Translations under genes and position numbers: made by a program
The notes under the pieces: generated by a model
What the model was told of the DNA's origin: nothing
Seen by the model: only the letters and a program-made list of their open reading frames with translations
Databases searched by the model: none
In this document: positions 23,273 through 34,748 of the stretch, piece by piece
Layout of the letters: each line of letters starts with the position of its first letter
Numbering within the stretch: position 1 is the first letter of the stretch
Assembly: GCF_033439725.1 (NCBI RefSeq)
Contig: NW_026944383.1
Span: 3,224,001 to 3,288,000 of the forward strand
Origin: Neurospora tetraspora
Taxonomy: Eukaryota > Ascomycota > Sordariomycetes > Sordariales > Sordariaceae
Direction of reading: 5' to 3'
Length of the DNA: 64,000 bases

Positions 23273-26028
23273 TCACTGCTCAACAAACTTGAGCCTGGAA
23301 CGAACATTCTCCGGCAACTCCTCCTCCGTGACAAGCCCAAGGTGTACACAGTCCGCCCAGAAGAAAAAGGCCCTCTCCTGCGAGTAGCCCAGGTAGTCGA
23401 ACGCATCGGCCTCCTCTTCCGCCTCCAGCTCCTCGTCAGGCACGCTGCCATCCGGCGCCGTTACCACGTCTTTCGCCCCATCGGTCAGTCCGGGAATCTT
23501 TGCCTGGATGATGCCCCATACCACCCATTGAGCACTGTTGGCAACCCGCCAGAGCCGGGTTTCTTCCATGAGTTCCTTGATCCTCTTCTCTGACTCGGCC
23601 TCGCGACGAGCGTCCTCTTCTTTCCACCCGCCTGGCGGCACGCGGGCGTCCAGCATGAAGTCCACGATGGAGCTTGCCGAGTTGGTGCTCTGAAGCATGC
23701 CGGGCCTAGGCGTGCCCGTGCCTGACGGTGTCACAGATGGTGTTGATGCACCAGGTACCGAAGGGAACTTCGGCTGGTGGTCCACGTATGCCTTGATGAA
23801 CCGCCGCTGCTGCTCCAGGGTTGGATACTTGGTAGTGTCGCAAAGGTGTGGCGTAACAGGATCGTGATAGTTGTAGGTCCATTCGGAGAAGTGATTGGCA
23901 AACTCCAGGCCGGCCAAGTTCGCTCCGGCATACTCGAAATCGATGACGATCAACTGCTTGTGCTCGTTGGCGGGCTGCAGCAAAGGCGACTTCTTATCGT
24001 CGGGCCGGATGCGCAAAATGTTTCCGTATTGAGTCTAGATTTCTGGTCAGTAATTTTCTTGAGGGAATAACAGGATATGGGGTGGACAAACATCATTGTG
24101 GGCAAAGACCAGCTTTTCCCTAATTTTGGTAGGGCTGCCATAATAGTCCTCCAGGAACATGCGGTACTTCTGAACCATCTGTCTGAACACGGGCCACTCG
24201 ACACCGCAGACAAAACCCCTTGTCTTCCAAGTTTCCTTGTGACGAGTGGTCTTGTGAAGCTCGGCCGCAACCTGGTTGTCGAGGTACATGGCCGTCTTTT
24301 CAGCCTGGTCGAGCCACTTATCCCAGTTTCTCCAGACACCAGGACCTTCATTCTTTTCATGCTCAAGAAGCTCAACGCCGTCATGGAGCTCCCTCATGCG
24401 TTTGGCGATTTGCCTGGATGTTTCGGGCTCACGAAGATTCTCTGGCGTCAACGTGGTGGAGTTGAAGTACTGCTCGAAGCGGCCGTTCAAAAAGGTACCA
24501 AGCAACCGAGGACCGATCTTCTTTCTCGCCAGACGCTTGAGGACGCCCAATTCGATTTCTCGATCGATCAAATGCTCAACTTGCGGACCGTAGACTCTGA
24601 GCAAGACCTTTTCCGGCTGCTTCTTACCCTCCTGCGGAGGCAAAACAGACTCGGGAGGCGGTGACACCACATACACAGCGTTCGTCAGTGCTCCGCTGAG
24701 TCGCTCAACAGAGATCATCTCACCACCGTTGAGCGGAATGCGCCTCCACCCCTTCAACCTGAGAGTGTGTGCCAGCCTGATGATCTCGTTCTTGAACGTG
24801 AGCCAAGCCTGCTTCTCCTTCTCTTTGCTACGGCTGGCCTGCGAAGGCGTATCCTCGGTGGTGGCCTTCCCGCCCGAATAACTCATGGTCTTCGAGTTGT
24901 CGAGGAACACGTCACAGCTGGGAACAACGACATCGCCATCGAAGAATTCCGTGTCGGAAGAGGCTGTGCGGGCAGGAGGCGCCTTGAGACTCCTCCTAGA
25001 TCGTCTGCGTCCAAGACGGGGGCCTAGCTGCGGGACTTGGTCAAGGCCGAGAGCAGACATGCCGACATCGAGGATCTTCTGCAGTCTGTCCAAAGAAACC
25101 TCGCTCGAGTCTGAACTGATGGAATCCGAACGAGGGCGGGTAGGCGAGGAGGCGGTAGGCTCTCCGTTCACATGGATGGGTGGTGTCTTGCGCCGTCGAA
25201 GAACCTTCATCGTCTTCCTGGTTTCCCGCTTAGTTTTTTCATGCTGAATCCATTCCGCTACTTGGGCGACCAGTCGCTCACTGATCCTGTCTACTTTGTT
25301 ACGGTGGCGACCTTGTGGACCGTGTGCCGGAGACTCATCCATTGGGGCAGGTGATGCAGTCAGTACAGCCGGACTGCCCGAGTCGTCGATGTCCGCTTGG
25401 CTGGTGACTGAAGCGAGTGAGGTTCTCGATGGGCTTGAGATGGGTGCAGGTCGGCCACCAAGTCTTTTGGCTACGCCCGCAGAGAACTGTTTCTTAACGT
25501 GGTGCTCTTCAACAGGAGGAGTCTCAGGTTCCGCAATCTGCACAGCTACGCAAAGTTAACCACAACTCTCTAACCCGGGATGAACTGGAGTTTTATATAC
25601 GGAAATTTCCGAGATTGGCAAAGTGAGCTCTGCCCACTCACCCCCATGCTTCCTTTGTTGACACGACATGGGCTGGAATGCCCACATCGGCCCATTCATC
25701 TGATCCACATTGTAATACATGAGACGAACGACGCTCACTCCCAGGCAGCCGTTTTAACCGTCAGACTTCTCTGGTAGCGAGAGCTTATTCTTGGGGTGGC
25801 ACACGATAAAGGGTGGCTCATTGTGCGGGCGCATCATGGGTCGTACAACAAGTCTCAGAGAAAGAAGGAAGAAACAAAGACAGGGAACCACTAACCTTTG
25901 GCAGATGCGCCTGAAGAGTGTGCTCTGTCGCTGTCGCCTTCATATTTGAGTGCCGAACGTCTGGGGTGGAGCGTTGACCCGTTGACAGACCCGTTCACGG
26001 ATCCGTTAACGGAGGACGGCGCCGACAT
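23273..26028 (-). CDS. Choline/ethanolamine kinase (782 aa)
   Basis: Three exons: 26028-25896, 25545-24092 and 24034-23273. Intron 1 is 350 nt (GTTAGT ... GCGTAG); intron 2 is 57 nt (GTTTGT ... TCTAG) and joins FAHND to TQYGNIL. This creates the Brenner-type catalytic motif HNDTQYGNIL (H527, D529, N534), followed by VIDFEYAGANLAGLEFANHF (D561 binding metal) and the choline-kinase signature with FSEWTYNY. The nucleotide-binding part is ERLSGALTNAVYVV (about 325-340). The enzyme phosphorylates choline or ethanolamine with ATP, the first step of the Kennedy pathway to phosphatidylcholine and phosphatidylethanolamine; cytosolic. The N-terminal 280 residues are a Ser/Pro/Arg-rich extension, including a triple SVNG repeat in exon 1. 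Two acidic/Pro-rich insertions lie near the C terminus. Which substrate is preferred cannot be read from sequence. Confidence 0.93.
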
Positions 26029-27456
26029 GGTATCGGATGGAACAGATGGAGGTTTTGCCCAATTCAGCGCAACTAAATGGCGGTCGCGTTGGTCCAGACG
26101 AAAACGATATGGCGCGATTGAGATCAAATGTAGGAGTTTTCTCTCGAGATTACCACGGACTTCTTAAGATGTGTCGTGTGTCGTCTGCGACCTTCCGAGC
26201 CGATCTTTTCGCGGGGGCTCCACACGGGTGGGATGATAGTCGGCGACTGGAGTGGGTAGTGTGTGCCTGGAAGTCGGCTGGAGGGGGTGCGTTTGCTGCC
26301 CTGGGCCCCGAAGATCACGCCGGAGATGAACTTAAGAGGGAAAACCAACGCGTGCTTATTGCTTATGAGTCTCGGCCAAGATCGTAAATGGTAAATATAC
26401 TCCGATATGAGACACTTTGTGAAGGCAAAGATAATGAATAGATTGCGAGGAGTCAGTCAAAGTGTTGTTTAGGGATAAGATGCCTGATTTATGCGTTTCG
26501 GGTTCCACGGTCCAACGATAGAAGGAGCTGGAGTGTATGAAAGAGGTATGGGACATCCCGTCTCCTTCCCAAGTCCTTATCTACTGTACTGCCCAGCCGT
26601 GTTAGTCGTCTTCCCTCCTTCCCATATTGTACCTTACGTATGACCTGAACTTTCCGTATCACATGGAAACAAGGAAGAGCATTTTCCTCAACACAAAAAG
26701 ATGGGATTTGGGGTAACTGCAAGGGACTCGGCGTGGGGGAACCTATCGCAGGAAAGAGCAAAAGAAATCCAGGGCCCTTTCTCGTTGGCGCAGTAGGCGC
26801 AGCAGCAGGCGCAGCCAATGGTTGGAACATGGGGAAAAAAAAAGAGAAAGGCACGAATCAAGATGAGACCACCGCACTACGGCGACCCCACCGTCTACGC
26901 TCACCACAGCTTCGGAACCGCACGTGCTGACCATGACGTAAGATCCGATAAGATACGGCAGGCTCCGTTGCCCATTCTACCGAGTAGTGTACGTACTGTA
27001 AATATTTGTGCCACGGCTGACACGCGACTAATTGTACCACGTGCCGTTCTGCTGATCCTTTTTACTTCAAACGTTTGATGGAATACCATGGTTTGCCTAT
27101 TATGCCGTGTCAAGGACTTAAGTTGCCTTACATGTTGGCCTGTAGCTGGATGGTTGCCAAGGGCCTTGGTTCGTATCCAGAGTTTTTGCCAAACACTCTG
27201 CCTGATCATCAAACCCGTATAGTTTTACGTGTAATTTTAGTGTGCACGGAAAACCAGAAAGAAAGCCCAAGGCGACGGACAACATGAGCCCCGTCTGACG
27301 GATATCCAAATCGGAACATCCTGGCTTTGTGACACCACATCCCAGGTATCGCTGTCCAACACAAAAGATCCTTCAATATACAGGTCCCGAAGTAGACTTA
27401 TCGTACACATTTTCTACACTCTGTCTTTTGTGACTTATATCAAGTCAGAGGTCCGC
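26029..27456. other. Intergenic region, about 1.4 kb, no gene seen
   Basis: Promoter side of choline kinase and 3' flank of sco1. Short frames only (up to 121 codons), none with a domain. An A-rich stretch lies near 26832. No RNA gene or repeat seen. Confidence 0.5.
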
Positions 27457-28474
27457 TTAATCCTTCCTCCACTTACCCTGCCAGTCCTTCATGTGGTCCA
27501 AGATCACCTTGGCGGCCTGGTCGGGCGAGTGTTGGCGACCGAGGGCCTCGACAAAGTCGCCCTCGGGATCCATCAGGTAGAAGTAGATGCTGTGATCGAC
27601 AAGGTAGTCCTGACCAGGCTCAACCTTGGAGGGCGTGCTGAAGTAGACGCGGTATGCCTTGCACATGGCCTTGATCTGGTCGTATGTGCCCGTCAAGCCG
27701 ATGAACTTGGGGTGGAACTCGGCCAGGTACTCCTTGAGCACCGGGGGGGTATCGCGCGCCGGATCGCAGGTGACGAAGACAGGCTTGAGAGCATCGGGAC
27801 GCTCGGCCTCCACCTTCTCGAACATGGCCGCCATCTTATCGAGCTCCTCGGGGCAGATGTCGGGGCAGTGGCTGAAGCCGAAGTAGACCTGTGAAGCGAG
27901 TGTGGGGTTTTGTCAGCGAGCTTGAAAGCGCAAGGGCAGTGTAGTAGAATGGGTTATGTCGAAATCAACATACCAAAGAATAGCGACCCTTGAGGTCCTT
28001 CTCCGTCATAGGGTTGCCGTTATGGTCGATCAGCTCGAAGGGGCCGCCGACCTTTGGCCTGCCAACACCCTTGGCCGCATCGGCTATCCTCTTACGCTGC
28101 ATACGCTGCTTCTCGTGCTCAAAGTACCATAGCAAGCCGGCGCCGGTGAGGACGAAGAGAAGGCCGGCCTTCCAGGAAAAGGGCTGCCCGCAACAGTCGC
28201 TAGTGTCAGCTGATTGTTGCCGTAGGGAATGTGAGGGCGGAAGATGCGTCTAGTCGACGACACGCAAACGTACTCCCGAACGGTATTTGCTCTTTGCTTC
28301 CTCGACGGTCTTGTAAGTTCTGCGTTGCGCCAATGGCTGTTGGGGCTGGGCTTGGAGTCTCGGGACGGTAGGGCGGGCGGTTCTAGCTGTCGAGATGAAC
28401 CGCTGGCATTGCCTCGCGGGGGTCCTGGAGAGGACACTGGAAAAGGTGCGCATGGGCGCAATGGCGTGCGACAT
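27457..28474 (-). CDS. sco1: Sco1-type mitochondrial copper chaperone for cytochrome c oxidase (280 aa)
   Basis: Three exons (28474-28274, 28183-27974, 27888-27457) with introns of 90 and 85 nt; all junctions are phase 0. The protein has an Arg/Ser/Ala-rich mitochondrial presequence (MSHAIAPMRTFSSVLSRTP), the family block GPFSWKAGLLFVLTGAGLLW with a single membrane span at about 73-88, and a thioredoxin-like domain facing the intermembrane space. Copper ligands are present: C145 and C149 in FSHCPDICPEE, and H236 in DYLVDHSIYF. Sco proteins load copper onto the CuA site of Cox2 and are needed for complex IV assembly. The length matches family members. An in-frame ATG 54 codons upstream exists, but the chosen start gives the usual leader. 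The gene is divergent from the PHD-finger gene, 683 bp away. Confidence 0.95.
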
Positions 28475-29157
28475 GATTATTTCGAACGGTGGTATTGTTG
28501 TGGTTGATACTCGGAATGGAATTTCGAATGTTGACTTGCGAAACCCGAGGCGGACCGGATGACAGATGACGGGGAGGTGACCTGGAGGGCTAACGGGGGA
28601 GCTCCGGAGCTTGCAGCGCAAAATCTCCCCACGCAATACGGGCGGCAGTCGGCACGGCCTGTGCTCAAGCTGTTCCAGGTCCCGTCCCGCGTCAGAAAAA
28701 TAAAGTGGGGTACTAAAGCTCGGGGTCGTCGGGTTAACACGCTATGCACTTAACGAGTATTGCCAAGCCTTTGGTATGCTGTTAGACGTCTTTGGATCGC
28801 GTTCACTCAAACCACCTTCATCCCTATCCCGATCCCAATTCTCACGCCAGGGTCACTATCACTCAAACAGTATCACCCCTGAAGATATTACTCAAGCGTG
28901 TTACTACTACCGGTTGAGCTTCTTTGTTTTGGTAGTCAATTGGCATCAAGTTGCCGTGCGTCGAAAGTTAAGCACGAATCAGTGTTTTCTCTGCACTGCG
29001 GCCGGACACCTGCTGGATTTGATACTGGTAGTTCAGGTTGCCTCCAGGTTGGTACCTGCACCCGTAGTTTGGGTGAACTGGCGGTAGCTGCCACTGCAAC
29101 TGCCACGCAGGTTGAGTAACAATTGTTAGCATTTTAAATCATACAAAATCCACCAGG
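28475..29157. promoter_or_regulatory. Shared upstream region between sco1 and the divergent PHD-finger gene
   Basis: A 683-bp gap between two divergent start codons, so it must hold both promoters and leaders. I see no clear TATA box. A and T-rich stretches lie close to the plus-strand start (29120-29157). Co-regulation of the two genes is not shown by the sequence. Confidence 0.5.
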
Positions 29158-31115
29158 ATGGCCTCCTCATTTTCAAACTCCTTCTTTACTCTTGAACCGG
29201 CCGCATCAGAGGCAGCAGCCAGCCCAACAACGGATGAAAGCGGGAGACAAAGCAGTCCTTCGGTCGCCGGGAGTGAGCAAACAACTAAGAGCACCAACAC
29301 CAACAAGAACAAAATGTCGTTTTCACCCGCGTCTCACTATATCAACGATGATGTTTCACACCAAGGTGACCGTCGCCTCTACAATGACTCGGAACACCCC
29401 AGCAGCGACGAGGACGGCGACCATATGATGGGTGATGACAGATTCGGATCACCAGCAACCATGGCCAAGTCACAGACAACATCATCAAAAACGCCAAAGT
29501 CGAGGAGGCGGGGTACTGCAACCACTATCAAGGCACCCAAGCGGGCACGGGCAGCGGGCGGAGGGGCTAAGAAAAGCACGGCCAAGGGAGCAGCAACAAT
29601 AGGAGGAGGCGGAACCAGGAAGAAGATCGACACATCGGCGGCGAGTCTGCCAGACGAAATTGACGACGGCGGCAGCCTAGCTGGCAGCCTAGTCGGAGGG
29701 CAAGATGGAGGAGGCAGCGGGATGAGCGAGTCGGACAGCGGACCGTACTGTATCTGCGGGGGACCTGACAACCATCGGTTCATGATAGCATGTGACCGGT
29801 GCGAGGACTGGTTCCATGGCGAGTGTATCAACATGGACAAGTACACGGGTGAGAACCTGGTGCAGAGATATATCTGTCCCAGGTGCAGCGTCCCCGGCCG
29901 TGGCTTGGTCACTCGGTACAAGAAGATGTGCTCGCTCGATAGGTGCAACCAGCCGGCGAAAATCTACGAGGATGCCAAAGAGGAGCGCAGCATTTTCTGC
30001 TCGCCGGAACATTGCAACGCCTGGTGGGATCAGCTGGTTGCTACGCTGCCACGAACAAGAGAGGTGGGCATGGACAACTTGACTCGGCAGGAGTTTATGG
30101 GACTTCTAAATCCTCCAGAGAGAAAGCCAGGCCATGAAGATCCGCCATGGCATCTTGGGGATGAACCTTTTGGTATGTGGTGCTCACACCAGTTTATTCA
30201 TCTTTCAGTCAACTTTCACCTTCTTCCCCCGTCTCACTGCAGCTTTATTATCCTACATCCACCATCTTACTCACCTTTTCATCCACTCCAACCCTCCGCC
30301 CCCTTTAAACCACCCACAAACCTACTTCCCCCTTTCCCCCAAGTACACCAAGCTAACCCACACTCACAGGCGTCCCCCCCAACTTCTGGAAAACCGCCGA
30401 CCTCAGTGTAGTCCTCACGCCAGAAGAGCGGTCCATCCTCGACCGCTCCGCCGCCGACCGCTACGCGCTGGGCGAGGAGATTGGGCTCTGTAAGAAGATG
30501 CTCCAGCTGCTCGACATGGCGGTGAAGCGGCGGGAGGCGGCCATCATGGCGGGGAAGGGCACGGCTAAGGACCTGTGCGGCTACGACACCCGTCTGGACA
30601 CGGTCGGGGCCATCCACGCGTTCAGCGTCTTTTTGAAGAGCGACGAGGGAGAGGCGATTTTTGGGAGGGGACGGTTGGAGGCGCCTTTGGACTTGTTGGC
30701 TTTGTTGTCTTCGCAAGTCCATGTTAAGCACGAGGATGGAGAAGACGATGAAGACGACGAAGACGAGGAGGAGGACGAAGATGATGGTAGTGTGGATGGG
30801 GTCAGTGGTCCAGGCCGCCACAACGGAATCAATGGTGTTGGAACTAAGATCGATCCCCTGACGGCGGGCATGTGCACCAAGAAGAAGTGCAAGCCGCACT
30901 CCGGGTGGATGGGGATTCTTTCCAAGAATGTTAAGCACACCATGAAGGAGCTCGCTGCGGAGGCGAAGGAGAAGTTGGATACGGAGACGAGGGTTCGCGC
31001 TAGTGCGGCGGGGAGGTATAGGAGGAAGATGAAGGAGGATAATAAGGTGGTGGTGCTTTATCGCAGTTCGGATGAGGAGATGAGTGATGAGGATGAGGAG
31101 ATGGGTGGTCAGTGA
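29158..31115 (+). CDS. spp1: Spp1/CFP1-like PHD-finger subunit of the Set1/COMPASS histone H3K4 methylase (586 aa)
   Basis: Two exons, 29158-30172 and 30370-31115, with a 197-nt intron (donor GTATGT, GCTAACC branch, acceptor CACAG). It joins DEPF to GVPPNFWKTADL and keeps frame; reading through instead gives a pyrimidine-rich tail and a stop at 30411. The order is: disordered Ser/Thr N terminus with basic AT-hook-like patches (KTPKSRRRG); a PHD finger at about 196-243 (YCICGG ... CDRCEDWFHGEC ... YICPRC); and a second Cys-rich block at about 256-290 (MCSLDRCNQPA ... IFCSPEHCNAWW) typical of Spp1/CFP1. A helical region, an acidic run at about 457-478 and a charged tail ending DEEMGGQ follow. 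Family role: the PHD finger reads H3K4me and tethers Set1 complex to chromatin; nuclear. COMPASS membership is inferred from the domain pair. Confidence 0.85.
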
Positions 31116-31879
31116 GAGATAAACGAGGTTGACACTGTCACTTGGAGAGGTCATTGTTATCATTCTTAGTCGTGGATGTCCATCTCTATGGTCGACGGGA
31201 CTACAGTTAAACACTCTCACCTATCGATCGCTTGGAGGTCGATTATGGCACAGATGTCTCATTATGGAGGTTCATGCCCTCTGACCCTTGGCTAGTACAT
31301 TCGTAGCAGCATAACTCATGAACACATGTTTTTTACATGACCATAGGTATACAAGAAAGTACAGAGATAGAAAGAAAAGAGCGAGAATGCACCTGGCTAA
31401 GCCATGATAAGCCACGCCAGTTCGTCCATGAGTGCCCGCTTTTAATAAATTCAACGTGATGGTTTTAGGTATGCCTCTGCCCTTTGGTATTGGCGGTGCT
31501 GTTTTCCTCCGCCCCAACTTTGATGTTCATAAATGGCGAGAGCTTAAACACGTGTACATCAAATTCGCTAGCTATGCTCCCTGATGATACCCCTAACGCC
31601 CAAATGATTTCATAACATGTTTTTGCCTATGGTCGCGGGACCTGGTCCTTCTATTCGTTTCATAACATGGAGGATGGATTTCCTCCGACTTTTTTCGTTG
31701 ATGTGTGGTTGTAGTTGTTGAGTCCATTGCGATTAACTTGCGTATCATCGTCCTCTTTTGGTTATCTCCTTCTTCCAGTTCCATTGGGGTTGTGGTCCGC
31801 AATATAGCCCGTCAATGAGTGAGCGATCTGCCAGAACAATCCACCTTTGAATTTCTGGTTCTTCCTGATTCCGGCTGGC
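31116..31879. other. Convergent 3' flanks, about 760 bp, no gene seen
   Basis: Lies between the ends of the plus-strand PHD gene and the minus-strand coiled-coil gene and should hold both 3' untranslated regions. AATAAA-like polyadenylation signals can be seen, e.g. the complement-strand TTTATT types and AATAAA near 31445. Nothing else recognised. Confidence 0.45.
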
Positions 31880-32455
31880 TCAACTCCTTTGCCTCCCAGA
31901 GCTCGAATGATGTCCATGACTGCGATGCGACGAGTGCCGGTGTCCATGTCCATGGCGATCCCTGCGCGACGAGCCACTCCCCGACCTTTCCAGCTCGCGC
32001 TCCAAGTCCTCGGCGCGCTGCCGAAACCCTGCCACAATCTCCCGAATATGAGCTATGCGGTCAAAATCCAGCTCGAGCTCGTCGATCTGGGCCATGAGGC
32101 TATGGTACCGCGCAATCTCCCTGTCGGCGTTATCGACCAGGTTTCCCGCGCGGTCGTACACCTCCAGGTTGACCTGCTGCGACTGCTCTATTAGGTACTC
32201 GAGCTGCTGCTGGATGCGCTGCATGACCCGGTCGAAGTGCCGGCCTAGAGCGGCCAGAGAGGAAGGGTCCATGACGAGCAGACCTTGGGACGAGGCACGG
32301 CTCGCTGCGCGGGACGAGGTCGATCCGCCACCGCCGCCCCCTCCTGCGGCCGCCACGGTTTGCTGGCCATGTCGTAGTAGTTGTATCTCTTCGTTGCTGA
32401 GTCCTAGTTGCGTGTCAGGCACGGCGTTCTCCGGGACGTGTGAGGAGGTCGACAT
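31880..32455 (-). CDS. Small conserved coiled-coil protein, possibly a BLOC-1/BORC-type subunit (191 aa)
   Basis: Single-exon frame. The N terminus includes LGLSNEEIQLLRHGQQTV, then a Gly run and a Ser/Arg stretch (SSRAASRASSQGLLVMDPSS). The core of about 65-155 is a continuous amphipathic helix pair (LAALGRHFDRVMQRIQQQLE ... IAHIREIVAGFRQRAEDLER). The tail is His/Ser/Arg-rich and low in complexity. The size, all-helical core and heptad spacing resemble small subunits of lysosome-related-organelle complexes in fungi (Cnl1/BLOC1S-like), but I have no unique signature, so that is only a suggestion. A real gene is supported by codon use in the helical core and by the neat fit between neighbours. 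Confidence 0.7.
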   Translation of the reverse strand: MSTSSHVPENAVPDTQLGLSNEEIQLLRHGQQTVAAAGGGGGGGSTSSRAASRASSQGLLVMDPSSLAALGRHFDRVMQRIQQQLEYLIEQSQQVNLEVYDRAGNLVDNADREIARYHSLMAQIDELELDFDRIAHIREIVAGFRQRAEDLERELERSGSGSSRRDRHGHGHRHSSHRSHGHHSSSGRQRS

Positions 32456-34748
32456 GACGGAGTAAGACGGCTAATGTACCACAATCCCAACAATGGTCTG
32501 ATACGCCGCGGGGGCCGGTGCGGTGCGGTTTGCGGATCCGAGGATCTGCTCCCCGCGTTAAAGAGGTATCGATGTTATACCGGAAGTGAGGAATCGCGAA
32601 TCGCGAATCGTGCTGCTTCGTGGTGTGTTGTAGGCCAATGGAGGATTCAAGGCCAGGAATGGCTAGCGTCCGGCGGGTGAGATTCGGTAGGTCGGCGGAT
32701 TGGAGCGTGCGAGTAGGCTCGGGGCTCGGACACGGTATCGTGGACTTCGGCGTCCAATCGCGAAAGGGGGCCGGAGTCCCACCGGGGGACACGGCGCAAT
32801 GGGGGTTGGCAGCACGTGCAAAGTTCTCGGTCTCGATTTCGAAAAACTCGGTATCTCCCATACATAGAGGTCGGAGCTGCAACCTGCAAGGCGATGTGCC
32901 AAACCGCTGTTTACCGAGGGACCCCGGGGGTCGGCGCTGCGGGGTAAACGTAGTAGAGGTGGTCTTTGGACGGCGTCGGCGCAACGCTCGTCTTGAGCCT
33001 TGACACTGTTGACACTTGTTGGATTCCAGTCGGCACGGCACCGCCACTATTTTGAGCGTCGTCGACGTCCGTTGCGCGCACGACTTCATTGTCCTGTCTC
33101 GCGAGTGGAGGCAAACCCGTCTAGATGCGCGTCACAATCGAGCTCATCAGAAGCAAGGCCTGGCTGGGAGTGACAGTAGCGGCGGGGATTGGGGTTTCGA
33201 TGCGACGGAAAAGATGTAACGAGGAAGGCCGTCAGGGTCGGTATCGGCGTCGGGGTCGGTGTGAGTCCTCAATGCCCTCCCTCCTCCTCCTTGTTGGTGA
33301 TATGCAATCCGAAGGGAACCGCTGAAGCTGCTGCCCTCCACCAAAATCCCGCGCTCTTTGGAAATGTGATGGTGTCGGCACACCCTGACCTTCCTTGTTG
33401 TCGGATATAAGAGTTAAGTAGGGTGGTGGGACCTGACGCCGTCAGCGAACTTGGCCGTCTCTTCACGCCTGCATACCGTTTTGCCTTCCCGGGACAATCT
33501 GCGACGCGCTCCGAGACATGCACAGAAGCGCCTCCCGTCCGGGGTAAAGACGAGGTCTGGGTTTCTGACGGTCCGGCTTTGGGCAGAACTAGAATATCGG
33601 TGATGGGCTCTGTTTGTTTTTCAAGCCCATCAATGGGTGTTCGAAGCAGAAATGACTGCGCACCTCCATGGACAGCGATTGATTGACAGGTACCGGTGAA
33701 TAGCGAACCGAACGAAACGGGTTGGTGGTTAAAAAGGTGTGTGTTGATCGGTCAGAAAGACAAGATTAGACAGTCCCCCTGTTTGATACACCACCGGCTG
33801 CCAAGTCCCCCATTACCAGACTTGAGGGGTGTCAACCAGCCAACCTTTTGTGCGCTTTTTCAAGCCGGCGTCGAAATGTAAGCATCTGACAAACATTCAG
33901 GAGATGCGGCAATGAGTGTCCATGGATGGAACGATCTTTGGTTGCATCCACGCATCCGATCAAAGCACGACACGATCAACCTGAGGCTGATCATCATGAT
34001 GACATCAACCTCTGTGCGCCACATCTGGACCCTCGCGCGCTTTGTATACGTATACGAGCGATTAGGCATCCGCAAAGCCTTGGGATTTCAACGAGACCCG
34101 TCAACCGGAATCCCACCGGTATTATCTTGCTAAAGGTGCCCTCTGAGTCCTCAATCGGGGCAACCGGAGCGCTCTCTTCCGAGGTCAGCGGCACTCCAGG
34201 CCGTGGATATTCGCAATCACAGTGGCGTTGAGGGAGGAGTGTAGGAAGACTGGTTAGTTTTCCCGTCGAGTTCGGCGTATCTTCATCAATCTAGTCGATT
34301 TACTTGGGTACGCAAGGCGCCTCGTTCTCATGTTGTCCTACTATGGTTCATGCCGGTTCGGTTACACCGGTGGCCCAAGAACAGTAGACAAAGCACATGT
34401 ACTGGTGACCGCAGTGTAGCTCCATGGTTATGAAGCAAGACGAGGGATGCAGGGCTAAGGCAAAAACTATTTTTTCTCACAAAAAGTCAAAATATCAACA
34501 TCAAGCGATGCGACGCCGAATGCAAGGCTATCGGGCTGGCTGCAATGACATCCGTCCTCTCCTTCCGGGCCCGTCACTGTTCGAAGCCCATGAGCTCTTG
34601 ACCCGGGCTGCTCCTTCCGAGGATATAAAATGAAAGTATCCGCTCCTTCCCTCGGAGAAGTCATGTCGGATTTTTTCTTGTAGGCAAACTTGACTTCCCG
34701 GGCCATCATCATTCGGCTGCCCGCTGGGTGATATCAACATATAGCATT
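32456..34748. other. Intergenic region, about 2.3 kb, no confident gene
   Basis: Divergent upstream region between the small coiled-coil gene and the esterase. A 7-bp tandem repeat of the type GAATCGC lies near 32590-32612. Frames are short (up to 224 codons on the minus strand at 32415-33089, Arg/Thr/Pro-scattered, without a domain). The TATA-like site at 34624 is listed separately. Confidence 0.45.
34624..34630 (+). promoter_or_regulatory. Candidate TATA box of the esterase gene
   Basis: TATAAAAT within GGATATAAAATGAAAG, 119 bp before the chosen ATG at 34749. The spacing leaves room for a leader of roughly 80-90 nt. It is the cleanest TATA-like element near any start in the window, but the start of transcription is not known. 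Confidence 0.4.

Noticed and set aside
33125-33325. Short frame starting MRVTIELIRSKAW, reminiscent of the start of U2 snRNP A'
   Set aside because: The similarity ends after about eight residues and no leucine-rich repeats follow.
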